Source: Acidobacteriaceae bacterium
Lineage (GTDB): Bacteria > Acidobacteriota > Terriglobia > Terriglobales > Acidobacteriaceae
NCBI GenBank assembly: GCA_025356095.1
Contig: JANXUR010000018.1
Location: 1 to 64,000, forward strand
Direction: 5' to 3'
DNA: 64,000 nt
The notes under the pieces are model-generated. The model was not told where the DNA came from. It searched no databases and saw nothing but the letters and a program-made list of their open reading frames with translations. This document shows positions 18,661 to 26,957 of this stretch, piece after piece. The stretch's first letter is position 1. The number at the start of each line of letters is the position of its first letter. The position numbers were made by a program, and so were the translations under genes.

Positions 18661-18695
18661 AGTGTCAACAGTTCGCTTCCTCACTTTGTGACACT
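18661..18695. terminator. Weak inverted repeat between convergent genes
   Basis: AGTGTCA (18661-18667) and TGACACT (18689-18695) form a 7-bp stem with a 21-base loop in the 77-base gap between the activator stop (18620) and the stop of the minus-strand M23 peptidase (18698). There is no T-run, so a terminator role is only a guess from position. Confidence 0.25.
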
Positions 18696-18697
18696 TG

Positions 18698-19627
18698 TTA
18701 CGGCAACTTCAGCGTCAGCAATTGCGCGGGATCAAGGTACACTCCCTGCCAACGCACCCCCATATGCAAGTGCGGGCCGGTCGCTCGCCCGGTGGCCCCA
18801 CTCAAGCCGACCACCTCACCGAGTTGGACGCTCTGCCCTGCTTTTACTTTCAACTCCGACAAGTGCATGTAAATTGTCAACAGTCCTTCGCCGTGGTCAA
18901 TCGCCACGCAGTTGCCCTCAAAAAACAAGCTGCGCGCCAAAACCACCTTGCCACCATTGGCTGCGTGCACAGGCGTCCCGGTCGCAGCGTGAAAGTCGAG
19001 TCCCTGGTGCTGGCTTTGTAATTCGCCATTGAACACCCGGCGCGTACCAAAGCCGTCTGACGCGGTGTTGGGGATGGGTGCCACAAAACTTCCTTGCCAT
19101 AACCGCAGCGGGGTATCGGGGCCGTGATCGGCGCGTTCGAAAACTTCGTGCTTCAGCTTTTGATCTTCCGCAATGCGCTTCTGTGTAGTCTCGTCTGGTT
19201 GGGTGAACTCTTTGGCCACCTTGAGTTCCACCGTCGTATAGTGGCTGGCCTCGACGCGAACTATTTCACTCCCGGAGACCTCGGTTCCCTTGGCGTCTTT
19301 ACCCGTTAGCTTGAGCGTGTAACTGCCAACCGGGGTATCCAAAGCTACGCCGGCGAATGCGAACCAGATGGTGGGCGAATTCTTTGAAAAGCCCTTCGAC
19401 GCACCGGTACCCGCGCCCGGCTTCGGGTTTTCTTCGGCAAAGTAGATGCGCTTCCCCATCCACTCGCCTGAAAGAGCCACCAGTCTTGCAGTCGCTTTCA
19501 CTTGGATAAGTATGGGGGAGCCTTGCGCAAGGCGCGCGGGGAGAATGGAGGTAGAAAGCTGGGCACACACCACCGGCGACGCAAGGCCAAGGATCAGCGC
19601 CGCCGTCAAAAGAACTACTCTATGCAT
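18698..19627 (-). CDS. Exported M23 (LytM-type) metallopeptidase
   Basis: M23 enzymes cut peptidoglycan cross-bridges or, when inactive, activate amidases. The 309-residue product starts with a signal peptide (HRVVLLTAALILGLASPVVC). A middle beta domain of about 120 residues follows, and then the C-terminal LytM domain with both zinc motifs intact: HQGLDFHAATG (HxxxD) and GPHLHMG (HxH), plus the catalytic His of YMHLSEL. An active enzyme is therefore expected. ATG 19627 is chosen over an upstream start at 19699 because the signal peptide then begins directly. Neighbours on the same strand are 77 bases upstream, so it may close a longer minus-strand transcript. Confidence 0.9.
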   Translation of the reverse strand: MHRVVLLTAALILGLASPVVCAQLSTSILPARLAQGSPILIQVKATARLVALSGEWMGKRIYFAEENPKPGAGTGASKGFSKNSPTIWFAFAGVALDTPVGSYTLKLTGKDAKGTEVSGSEIVRVEASHYTTVELKVAKEFTQPDETTQKRIAEDQKLKHEVFERADHGPDTPLRLWQGSFVAPIPNTASDGFGTRRVFNGELQSQHQGLDFHAATGTPVHAANGGKVVLARSLFFEGNCVAIDHGEGLLTIYMHLSELKVKAGQSVQLGEVVGLSGATGRATGPHLHMGVRWQGVYLDPAQLLTLKLP

Positions 19628-19703
19628 CTGTTGATGATATATGCAGCAAAACGCAGCGCAAACACACTTGCACAAACGGCGGGCGCTGCCGCCCCGCACG
19701 CTC

Positions 19704-20201
19704 TTACTGGAGTGATTTTTTCAACGCGTCCACACCCGCTTGTGCGATGGCTTCATCCACCGGCGAATCGGCACCGCTGGCTGCCACGCCGCCGACCAAC
19801 TCTTCGCCGATCTTGATGGGAACACCGCCCTGTGCCGGAAAGTAAGCAGGAAAAACCACGGGGCCGGAGTTGCCGTCCTTGATCCACTCACCAGCATTTT
19901 TCGAAGGCATCCCGTAAAGCGCAGCGAATCGCGCCTTGCCGCGGGCAAATTCCACCGTGTTAATAGACTGGCCATCGCCCTTTTCCAAAAAAATCGTCGC
20001 GCCGCCATCGTCCACAATCATGATTGTGACTTTCACGTGGCGCGCCGTGGCTTCGGCCTCCATCGCCGACACAATCGTCTTTATTGCCGCTAAGTCTAGA
20101 TAGCGCTTGGCAGGAAGTGCTCGCGGCGAAGCCGCTGGCTGCTGCGCTGCCGCTGCGGCGAGCAGTCCAAGGATGCAAAAAATAGTTCGAATTTTGATCA
20201 T
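19704..20201 (-). CDS. Exported GlcG/HbpS-family (heme-degrading/DUF336) protein
   Basis: A 165-residue protein starting MIKIRTIFCILGLLAAAAAQ, a signal peptide. The mature part is the GlcG/HbpS fold: LDLAAIKTIVSAMEAEATAR, VTIMIVDDGGATIFLEK, SINTVEFARGKARFAALYG, and the Gly/Pro-rich end PAQGGVPIKIGEELVGGVAA then SGADSPVDEAIAQAGVDAL. Members bind heme or cobalamin-related cofactors or accompany oxidoreductases; the actual ligand here is unknown. ATG 20201 gives a clean signal peptide; the longer in-frame start (20321) would add about 40 residues without family similarity. It follows a Tat-exported aldo/keto reductase on the same strand by about 180 bases. Confidence 0.85.
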   Translation of the reverse strand: MIKIRTIFCILGLLAAAAAQQPAASPRALPAKRYLDLAAIKTIVSAMEAEATARHVKVTIMIVDDGGATIFLEKGDGQSINTVEFARGKARFAALYGMPSKNAGEWIKDGNSGPVVFPAYFPAQGGVPIKIGEELVGGVAASGADSPVDEAIAQAGVDALKKSLQ

Positions 20202-20384
20202 AGTGGAGAAGTCTAGCATTACGGACGGGTGCGCTACGGACGATTTCTTGCTCCTGGCTCCTCTCGTTGATTCGATCAAGCCTTCCTCTTTAATGGCAGC
20301 AGCCACGCCGATCAAACGCAACGTTGTGGTGCACGGTAGGCACAGAACCAGCGGCTACTAGGGCCCGCTCACGCAGTAACATTG

Positions 20385-21494
20385 TTACGCCCAGTTTCTA
20401 AAGAACAAGCTCTGCTTGGCAATTGGCTCGGTTCTATCCTTCAGTCCCGCCATCTGGGTCTGGCTGAGTGGAGTAAAGTCGCGTGCTAGTTGCACGTTTT
20501 CTTCCAACTGCGAGACAGTGTCGCACCCGATGATCACCGTGCTTACTGGCAAGCTCAGCGTGAAGTACATCGCCTCTTGCATGGCCAGCACGCCCGGTTT
20601 GGTGGCGGGATGGCTCCATCCGGAATCGTGGCTCTTATCAGGATGGTAGGAAGCCAGCAGGCGACCGCGCGCCGGAATTTTCATACCGATGATGCCCATA
20701 TTGCGCTCGACAGCCATGGGTAGCAGTTGCTCTTGAAAGCTGCGGTGGTGAGCGTCGGCCGCGTTGACGGCCATCAGTATCTGGTCGAAGTTAAAGCGGC
20801 GCAGACACTCCATCAGCACGCCCGGGTCAGAGTGGCCGGTGATGCCGAGATAGCGCACCATCTTCTGCTCACGCGCCTGCAGCAGCGCTTCCATCGCGCC
20901 ACCTTTGCCGAATATCTGCTCGACTTCTTCCATGCGGTCAATGTGGTGCAACTGCCACGCGTCAATATGGTCGGTGTTCAGCAGCTTGAGCGACTTTTCC
21001 AGCAGCTTCAACGACCCGTCGCGAGTGCGGTCGTCTGTCTTGCTGGCAAGGTAAGCCTGAGAGCGGCGGCGCTTCATCACTGCACCAATATATTGGTGGC
21101 TCCACATATCGTCGTGCCCGCCATATTGCGCAGCGGTGTCAATGTAGTTCACGCCCAGGTCGAGTGCGCGCTCCACGATGGGCACGGCCACATCGGCGTT
21201 GTTGGCCTGCTCAATCGCCGCCTGTCCGCCCAGGCTGAAGATGCCGACGCGATGCCCCGTCTTACCCAAATTGCGCGTCGGCATGGCCGCAGCGGTAGCC
21301 GGATTGTATGGAATCGGGTGGGCGTCAGCAGCACTCGGGGCAGCGCTTGCGGCGGCGTTGGCAGCGACGCTGGCCGCGTGCGCGGTCTCGCTCAGCATGC
21401 CTCCAGCGACGGCAGCAGCGGTGACGGCACCAGTGGTTTTCAAAAAATCGCGGCGGGAAGGAGAGGTAGATTTTTCTTGAGGTTTCTCGCTCAT
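20385..21494 (-). CDS. Tat-exported aldo/keto reductase
   Basis: A 369-residue protein. The twin-arginine signal is SRRDFLKTTGAVTAAAVAGG (residues 13-32), followed by an Ala-rich linker. The aldo/keto reductase barrel starts near PTRNLGKTGHRVGIFSLGG. The catalytic tetrad can be read: Asp and Tyr in NYIDTAAQYGG, Lys in YLASKTDDRT, and His in AWQLHHID. Export through Tat suggests the enzyme folds with NADP(H) bound in the cytoplasm before leaving. The substrate is unknown. It belongs to a series of minus-strand genes that includes two other Tat-exported sugar-type enzymes upstream. Confidence 0.9.
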   Translation of the reverse strand: MSEKPQEKSTSPSRRDFLKTTGAVTAAAVAGGMLSETAHAASVAANAAASAAPSAADAHPIPYNPATAAAMPTRNLGKTGHRVGIFSLGGQAAIEQANNADVAVPIVERALDLGVNYIDTAAQYGGHDDMWSHQYIGAVMKRRRSQAYLASKTDDRTRDGSLKLLEKSLKLLNTDHIDAWQLHHIDRMEEVEQIFGKGGAMEALLQAREQKMVRYLGITGHSDPGVLMECLRRFNFDQILMAVNAADAHHRSFQEQLLPMAVERNMGIIGMKIPARGRLLASYHPDKSHDSGWSHPATKPGVLAMQEAMYFTLSLPVSTVIIGCDTVSQLEENVQLARDFTPLSQTQMAGLKDRTEPIAKQSLFFRNWA

Positions 21495-21566
21495 GCTAGT
21501 GCCCTCTGCCCCATATCTTAGCCCTGAGTGCTGCAGGTTTCAATCGCTCAAAAAAGTAAAGCCACC

Positions 21567-23021
21567 CTACCCAAATCTGGCCACTAGCAAGGTCAGATCA
21601 TCCTGTAGCGGCGTGGAGCCGATGAAGTGCCGCACTGCACCGACGATGGCCGCGCGAATCGCCTCCGGCTCACAGGCAGCGCCAGCAACGCCGGGTGAGG
21701 CGACTTGCGCCAGCAGAGCCCGCAACCGCTCTTCGCCAAATTCCTCAGCCGACGCATTCGCCGCCTCAATCACGCCATCGCTGTACATCACCAGCACGTC
21801 ACCGGGCAGCAATTGGCAACTCGCCTGCGTGTAGGTAGCGTCGGGCAGCAGGCCCAGCACTGGCCCGCCAGCATTGGGCTCGTCGGCATCTAACTCGTCG
21901 AGTGCGCTCACTCTGGTGCCCTTACGCAGCAGCAGCGGCGGGCAATGCCCGGCATTCACAAAATGTAACCGCTGTGCCGACGGGTCGTAGTAACACCAGC
22001 ACATGCTGGCATAGCGTTCGCTCGATGCATGTTCACACAACAGCCGGTTTAAGCTGGAGGATTCGCGCTCATGCTGGGCCGCCGATGTTGCCCACGCGCT
22101 CGAACGCACTGCTCCGTGAATCACGCCAACGATCAGCGCAGCAGGCACGCCTTTGCCGGAGACATCACCCAGCACCAGCGCCAGTCCGTTGCCGTTTACG
22201 GGAAAAGCGTCGAAGAAATCGCCGCCGACTTCCTCGGCGGGACGATACTCCGTGGCCAGCAACACCCCGGCAGCGATATGCGGGAGAGAGGGCAACAATG
22301 CAGCCTGTACCTCATGTGCAACTGCCAATTGCGCTTCCAAGCGCTTACCACGCGCGTAAGAACGGAAGCCGAATCCGGCGATGACGACCGTCGTAAGCAG
22401 CGCCAACGCGCCGGCGCAGTTGATAATCAGATTCGTCCACTGCGGAGCCAGAATGCTTTGGTCGGAGGAAACCAGTGGCAACGCCGCTTCCACAATCATC
22501 ACTGAGCGGGGACCGGGGGGGGGCGGCAGCGGCTGGCCGTTAGGGTTGAACACGATCGGCGCGCCCACCAGCCCCGGCATATACACAGGAAACGCTTCCA
22601 CCACCGCATCACCGATAGGGGTATTCACCGCCTTGAACAGCGGCTCGTGCAGACGAAAGTGTGCGCCTTCTTCCTCTTTTGTGAAAGAGCGCTCGGGTGG
22701 GTTTCCGTAGCGCTCATAGATCTTACCCTGCGAATCCCGGATTTCCACCCACTGCGGATGGTCCGCCGACAAACCTTTCATCAGCAGCGGTAAGCGCTCG
22801 TCGCCTTGCTTCCAGTTGTTACGCAACTCCTGCTCAAAAGCCGCCATGCGCAGGCTAGTCTGGTGGCGAACCTGTTGCGAAATCAGCAGCCGCGAAACAA
22901 AGCGATAGTCGCGGATGGAGTTGGCTAACAGCGATAACGCAACAACCGCTCCAGCCACCAGCCACGCGATCACCCAGCGATAACTGCGCGAGGAGTTAGC
23001 GAGTTTTGATCCCTCAACCAT
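21567..23021 (-). CDS. Membrane-bound PP2C/SpoIIE-type serine phosphatase
   Basis: A 484-residue protein. Membrane segment 1 (YRWVIAWLVAGAVVALSLLA) is followed by an extracytoplasmic sensor-like region of about 150 residues and membrane segment 2 (IINCAGALALLTTVVIAGFG). The cytoplasmic SpoIIE/PP2C domain begins at AHEVQAALLPSLP. Metal-binding motifs are visible: PAEEVGGDFFDAF, LVLGDVSGKGVPAALIVG, DVLVMYSDGVIEAANA and DDLTLLVARF. These phosphatases usually act on anti-sigma-factor antagonists in partner-switching systems or general stress control. No anti-sigma or antagonist gene is adjacent. ATG 23021 is preferred to an upstream start at 23063. The stop is 72 bases before the aldo/keto reductase start. 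Confidence 0.9.
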   Translation of the reverse strand: MVEGSKLANSSRSYRWVIAWLVAGAVVALSLLANSIRDYRFVSRLLISQQVRHQTSLRMAAFEQELRNNWKQGDERLPLLMKGLSADHPQWVEIRDSQGKIYERYGNPPERSFTKEEEGAHFRLHEPLFKAVNTPIGDAVVEAFPVYMPGLVGAPIVFNPNGQPLPPPPGPRSVMIVEAALPLVSSDQSILAPQWTNLIINCAGALALLTTVVIAGFGFRSYARGKRLEAQLAVAHEVQAALLPSLPHIAAGVLLATEYRPAEEVGGDFFDAFPVNGNGLALVLGDVSGKGVPAALIVGVIHGAVRSSAWATSAAQHERESSSLNRLLCEHASSERYASMCWCYYDPSAQRLHFVNAGHCPPLLLRKGTRVSALDELDADEPNAGGPVLGLLPDATYTQASCQLLPGDVLVMYSDGVIEAANASAEEFGEERLRALLAQVASPGVAGAACEPEAIRAAIVGAVRHFIGSTPLQDDLTLLVARFG

Positions 23022-23108
23022 AGCAACACGATTCGATGCAGTACAAAGTAAGACGCAACCCACCCAGCGCTGGCTTACACCTCACCTGCAAGCAGGGGCG
23101 TGCGGGCG

Positions 23109-24062
23109 CTAGGCCTGCCCCAGCACCAGACGATCCACCCGGCGGCTCACGTCGCGCAGGTACGCTTCATCGCCGCCATCCAATTCCACAATCACACTAT
23201 CTGCGTAACCAATCTCGGTGAGTGCCTGCCGCACCGCAGCCCAATCCACATCGCCGTCACCAAGATTGACCCAGGCATACCCGTCCTGCTTGCGCTTAAA
23301 GTCTTTCAAGTGCATCTTCACGATGCTGTTACCGAGAGTGCGAATCCAGTCCTGCGGGTAGCCGTATAGCACCACATTGCCAACATCAAACCACGCCTTG
23401 ACCCACGCGCTCTTGAATTCGCTGATATATGTCGCCATCTCGAGCGGGCTGAGCAAAAACTTATTCCACACTTCTTCAATTCCGATGTTGACCTTCAACT
23501 GTTCGGCAAGCGGCAGCAAACTACGGATGGCCTTTTGCGAGCGCGTCCACGCATCGCGATACGACGTCTGTGGATTCAGCACGGCGGGCACCAGCAAGAC
23601 GGTATCCGAACCCCAAAGCTTTGCATTGTGCAGGGAGGTGCGCATTCCGGACAAACTTTTCTCCACCACTGTCGGGTCTGCCGAAGACAGAGGAAACTCC
23701 CAGTGGGCCAGATTCATCACCGAGTCAATGCGTACGCCGGACGCGGCCGCTGCTTGTTTCATCTCTTCAGCAAGGCGTTCATCCGGGGTGGTCGGTGCCT
23801 GCACCACGTCAAAGCCCACCTCACGCGCCAGTTTAAAGCGGTCGGTGACGCTCATCGTCTCCGGCAGCATAGTGTACACCAGACCCTTTTTCATCTTCGC
23901 GGAAGCGCGAAAGTTGGAAGCTGGCTTGGCTGCAGCAGGTGCGCCACCTGCGGCGCTCGAAGCCGCCAGCGCAGAGTCGGCCAACAAGCTTGCGCCGAAC
24001 CCCGCCGCGCAAGCAGTGGTGATGGTTGAACCCAGAAACTCACGACGGGATGTCCGACGCAT
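23109..24062 (-). CDS. Tat-exported sugar phosphate isomerase/epimerase-like TIM barrel
   Basis: A 317-residue protein beginning MRRTSRREFLGSTITTACAA, a Tat signal. The mature part is an AP-endonuclease-2/xylose-isomerase-like TIM barrel with the expected metal-ligand strands: IGIEEVWNKFL (Glu), AWFDVGNVVLYG (Asp), IVKMHLKDFK (His), and SVIVELDGGDEAYL (Glu). Members interconvert sugars or sugar derivatives; several act with Gfo/Idh/MocA oxidoreductases in keto-sugar pathways. The neighbour 63 bases upstream encodes exactly such an oxidoreductase, also Tat-exported, so the two likely act together in the periplasm. ATG 24062 has GAGG seven bases ahead and is preferred over GTG 24068. Confidence 0.9.
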   Translation of the reverse strand: MRRTSRREFLGSTITTACAAGFGASLLADSALAASSAAGGAPAAAKPASNFRASAKMKKGLVYTMLPETMSVTDRFKLAREVGFDVVQAPTTPDERLAEEMKQAAAASGVRIDSVMNLAHWEFPLSSADPTVVEKSLSGMRTSLHNAKLWGSDTVLLVPAVLNPQTSYRDAWTRSQKAIRSLLPLAEQLKVNIGIEEVWNKFLLSPLEMATYISEFKSAWVKAWFDVGNVVLYGYPQDWIRTLGNSIVKMHLKDFKRKQDGYAWVNLGDGDVDWAAVRQALTEIGYADSVIVELDGGDEAYLRDVSRRVDRLVLGQA

Positions 24063-24125
24063 GTACACACCTCAAAGCAAATTTTTCGCCCACCGCAGCT
24101 GCAACCGCCAAACCCATTCTGCGCC

Positions 24126-25433
24126 TTACACCAACTTGGTCAGGTCAAGCTTGGGATCCCAAACTTCATGCGACTTCAGCATCTGCTCCCACGTCACTTC
24201 GTGGCCGGAGTACGCCGCCATTCGCGCCAGGATACACGTCATAGCAGACTCCGCCCCTTGTGCTGCCTGATTGTGGAACTTGCCGCTGGTGATGCTTTCT
24301 AGGAAGTTCTTTTTCTTCTCAGGGTCGGCCAGCGCCAGATTGTCACTAAAGCTGCCAGTCACCGAAAATGCTCCAGATTTATCCGGTGGCGGTGCCGCAC
24401 TGTACTGCCACGGCTCTTCTCCCCAAATACCGAGCGGGCCAGCATACGGAGACTGCGAGGTCCCCTTGGTGCCGAAAAAGCGTTCCGTTACGTCCCAGAA
24501 GCCCTTGGCAAACTGCGTCGAACTGAAGGTAACGTCCACGCCATCGGCGTACTGGAAGATGACATTGTAATTGCCATACGCATCGCCGTCGCCATCGGGA
24601 CGCCCCGCGCGTCCGCCCGCCGCAGAGGCTTTCAACGGATGGCCCTGCAGAATCCAGTTGCAGATATCAATGGCATGAATATTCTGTTCAACAATAATGT
24701 CGCCAGAAAGAGCGCGGTCATACACCCAATTGCGCAAACGACGTTCTGCGGGAGACTTGAATTGGCGATCCTGCGTCTTGATATACCCCGCCAGATAGTG
24801 CGCCTCGCCGCACACGATCTTGCCTATCGCGCCATTGTGAATGCGCTTCACCATCTCTACGAATGGGGGGCAGTCGCGAATCTGGAAGCCCACATCGAGA
24901 CTGAGCTTGCCCTCGGCACGCTTACCAATCTCAATCACCTTCTTGGCTCCGGGTACGTCCACTGCAACCGGCTTCTCCACATAGACGTGTTTGCCCGCCG
25001 CCACCACCGCCTCCAAGTGCTGCGGGTGGAAGTAAGGCGGCGTGGCAATCACAATGGCGTCCACTTCCTGCGACGCCGCGATCTTCTGGAACGCATCTGG
25101 CCCGCTGAAAATCTGTGCTGCGTCTATAGCACCGTAGCCCTTCTCCTGCTGCACCTTGTCGAAGACCGCCCGGGCCTTTTCAAGCTGGTCTGGAAACAAG
25201 TCGGCGAGCGCGACCACGCGGGCGTTACCTGCTTCGATCAGGTTGGTGGCATCTTCCGTACCGCGGCCACCACTACCCAACAGTCCCACCCGAATCGCCG
25301 AGTTGGCGGCACTGCCCCACACCAACCCCGGCCTGATGAACATGGCGCTGGCTGCGACTGCTGTGCTGCCGATAAACTGCCGCCGATCTACCTTCGCCGA
25401 GGATTCCGGTTTGCTTTCTCCATCTGTTGACAT
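24126..25433 (-). CDS. Tat-exported Gfo/Idh/MocA-family oxidoreductase
   Basis: A 435-residue protein with a Tat signal (DRRQFIGSTAVAASAMF, about residues 16-32). The Rossmann domain shows VGLLGSGGRGTEDATNLIEA and VVALADLFPD; the family motif EKPVAVDVPGAKK follows near residue 135. The C-terminal sheet domain includes DRALSGDIIVEQNIHAIDIC, with the conserved Asp and His of sugar-oxidising members. Such enzymes oxidise sugars or cyclitols with NAD(P); the exported model is Zymomonas glucose-fructose oxidoreductase, which keeps its cofactor tightly bound. GGAGG precedes ATG 25433. It lies 73 bases downstream of the alpha-galactosidase gene and 63 upstream of the TIM-barrel gene, forming a likely operon. 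Confidence 0.92.
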   Translation of the reverse strand: MSTDGESKPESSAKVDRRQFIGSTAVAASAMFIRPGLVWGSAANSAIRVGLLGSGGRGTEDATNLIEAGNARVVALADLFPDQLEKARAVFDKVQQEKGYGAIDAAQIFSGPDAFQKIAASQEVDAIVIATPPYFHPQHLEAVVAAGKHVYVEKPVAVDVPGAKKVIEIGKRAEGKLSLDVGFQIRDCPPFVEMVKRIHNGAIGKIVCGEAHYLAGYIKTQDRQFKSPAERRLRNWVYDRALSGDIIVEQNIHAIDICNWILQGHPLKASAAGGRAGRPDGDGDAYGNYNVIFQYADGVDVTFSSTQFAKGFWDVTERFFGTKGTSQSPYAGPLGIWGEEPWQYSAAPPPDKSGAFSVTGSFSDNLALADPEKKKNFLESITSGKFHNQAAQGAESAMTCILARMAAYSGHEVTWEQMLKSHEVWDPKLDLTKLV

Positions 25434-25506
25434 GCGTCCTCCCACTTTACAAACCCTGTTACAACGACTCTATTTGGTGAAGCCGCGCCAAGAGTTACGG
25501 GCACGA

Positions 25507-26706
25507 CTATGGAGTAACACTCTTCTTCACCTTGGCCTCAGAGACTTTCAGCAGCACGACTCCGTGTTCCGGTACGTCGGCGGAGTAGGATTTGCTGATC
25601 GGCATCAGGTCTTTGTGTTCCCACAGGTCGCGCAGTGCGGCCGTGCCCGTCACCCCAATCACGCCAAAGGGCAGTGTCATCCGGATACTACCGCTACCGC
25701 GATTGAATAGAGCCACCGCATGGCTGCCATCGGCCAGCGGACGCGCCCAAATCTCCAGTGGACCTTCATGCCACACCCGGCGACCTTGTTTGCCGAGCTT
25801 GTCCTGATTCACCGCAATCACCTCGCGATTGGTGAGCATATCGTGGGTCTCGGCGTTCATCGAGCGCAGGTCGTTACCCGCCAGCAGCGGTGCGGCCAGA
25901 ATCGCCCACAGGGCCATGTGGGTGCGGTATTCATCCTTCTTCATGCCGCCGTTGCCCACTTCCAGCATGTCAGGGTCATTCCAGTGGCCGGGCTTGGAGA
26001 ACCGTTCCAGCCCATCCTGACTGAATCCAATGCTGCTCATGCTATCCCAGTTGTCGCTGATGTCGCCGGTCGTCCGCCACGAGTTGCCAGTCTTTGCGCC
26101 CCAGCGCCACGGGGCCTTCACGCCCCAGTTGCACAAACTGAATACGATGGGGTGGCTGGCCGCAGCAATCGCGTCGCGGAACTTGACGTATTGCACTTCC
26201 GGGTCAAGCCCTTCGGCGTAACACCAGTCAATCTTCACGTAGTCCACGCCCCAAGCGGCATAGGTATCAATATCTTGCTTTTCGTGGTCGTAACTGCCGG
26301 GCCGCTTCTGGCAGGTGTAGTGCCCGGCGTCGGTGTAAATGCCGAGCTTCAGCCCTTTGCCGTGCACATAGTCGGCGAGTGCCTTAATGCCTGAAGGAAA
26401 GTGGCTATCCACGACGATGCTGCCGTCTGCGGCGCGATCCACCTGCCAGCAGTCGTCAATGTTCACGTACTGGTAGCCAGCGTCTTTCATGCCATTGGTA
26501 ACCATGGCGTCGGCGGTCTCTCGAATGAGTTGCTCGTTCACGTTGCAGGCAAACTTGTTCCAACTGTTCCAACCCATGGGTGGGGTCTGCGCCAAAGCTA
26601 CGTGGGAGGTTTGTTTGCCCATCGGCCTGGTGCTGGCGGGGGCGGCGGACACGGTCGAAACCAGTGCAACAACTACCAAAATCCATATTGCCAGACGAAA
26701 TTTCAT
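25507..26706 (-). CDS. Exported alpha-galactosidase, glycoside hydrolase family 27
   Basis: It hydrolyses terminal alpha-1,6-galactosyl groups (melibiose, raffinose, galactomannan side chains). The 399-residue product begins with a signal peptide (KFRLAIWILVVVALVSTVSA). The GH27 signature is at the start of the mature barrel (PPMGWNSWNKFACNVNE), with YVNIDDCWQ. The nucleophile Asp lies in YVKIDWCYAEG and the acid/base Asp in RTTGDISDNWDS. A C-terminal beta domain follows (WEHKDLMPISKSYSADVPEH). ATG 26706 is set by GGGAGG five to six bases ahead. It is divergent from the sodium/sugar symporter-galKT operon, sharing a 250-base promoter region, and leads the minus-strand operon that includes the Gfo/Idh protein. 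Expected location: periplasm or outside. Confidence 0.95.
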   Translation of the reverse strand: MKFRLAIWILVVVALVSTVSAAPASTRPMGKQTSHVALAQTPPMGWNSWNKFACNVNEQLIRETADAMVTNGMKDAGYQYVNIDDCWQVDRAADGSIVVDSHFPSGIKALADYVHGKGLKLGIYTDAGHYTCQKRPGSYDHEKQDIDTYAAWGVDYVKIDWCYAEGLDPEVQYVKFRDAIAAASHPIVFSLCNWGVKAPWRWGAKTGNSWRTTGDISDNWDSMSSIGFSQDGLERFSKPGHWNDPDMLEVGNGGMKKDEYRTHMALWAILAAPLLAGNDLRSMNAETHDMLTNREVIAVNQDKLGKQGRRVWHEGPLEIWARPLADGSHAVALFNRGSGSIRMTLPFGVIGVTGTAALRDLWEHKDLMPISKSYSADVPEHGVVLLKVSEAKVKKSVTP

Positions 26707-26804
26707 GATTCCTCCCAAATGTGCCGGTGGCGGCAAAAAAGAATTGCCTTCACTGAACTGGGTACGAAGTTCTTCGCCCCAGTGGGCAAGTATTCTGTGT
26801 AATT

Positions 26805-26880
26805 ACCGCTAGCGCTGCGCCTTAGCGGTTGACTTAATCCGCTCAAGATTGTACAACAACGGGACGCGTCAGTTAACCGC
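26805..26880. promoter_or_regulatory. Candidate operator array between alpha-galactosidase and symporter genes
   Basis: ACCGCTA (26805-26811) and TAGCGGT (26823-26829) form a perfect 7-bp inverted repeat with an 11-base spacer. A third related site, GTTAACCGC (26872-26880), is an inverted near-copy (8 of 9) of GCGGTTGAC (26825-26833). The sites bracket the candidate promoter at 26829-26857, which suggests a shared repressor or activator controlling both directions. No LacI-type regulator gene is present in the window. Confidence 0.4.
26829..26857 (+). promoter_or_regulatory. Candidate promoter of the symporter-galKT operon
   Basis: TTGACT (26829-26834), a 17-base spacer and TACAAC (26852-26857) fit a sigma-70 promoter at five and four of six positions. 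The start point would be near 26864, about 94 bases before ATG 26958. The -35 box overlaps the candidate operator half-site. Confidence 0.45.
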
Positions 26881-26957
26881 TTTCGTATGGGGAATCATAG
26901 ATTTTGGCACCCTTCTCCAGCGAACCGATAACGTACCGTTGAGTCCGAGAGGCCTGA

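Noticed and set aside
20727-21521. Plus-strand open frame (264 codons) over the aldo/keto reductase
   Set aside because: Shadow frame of a Tat-exported enzyme with a full catalytic tetrad on the minus strand.
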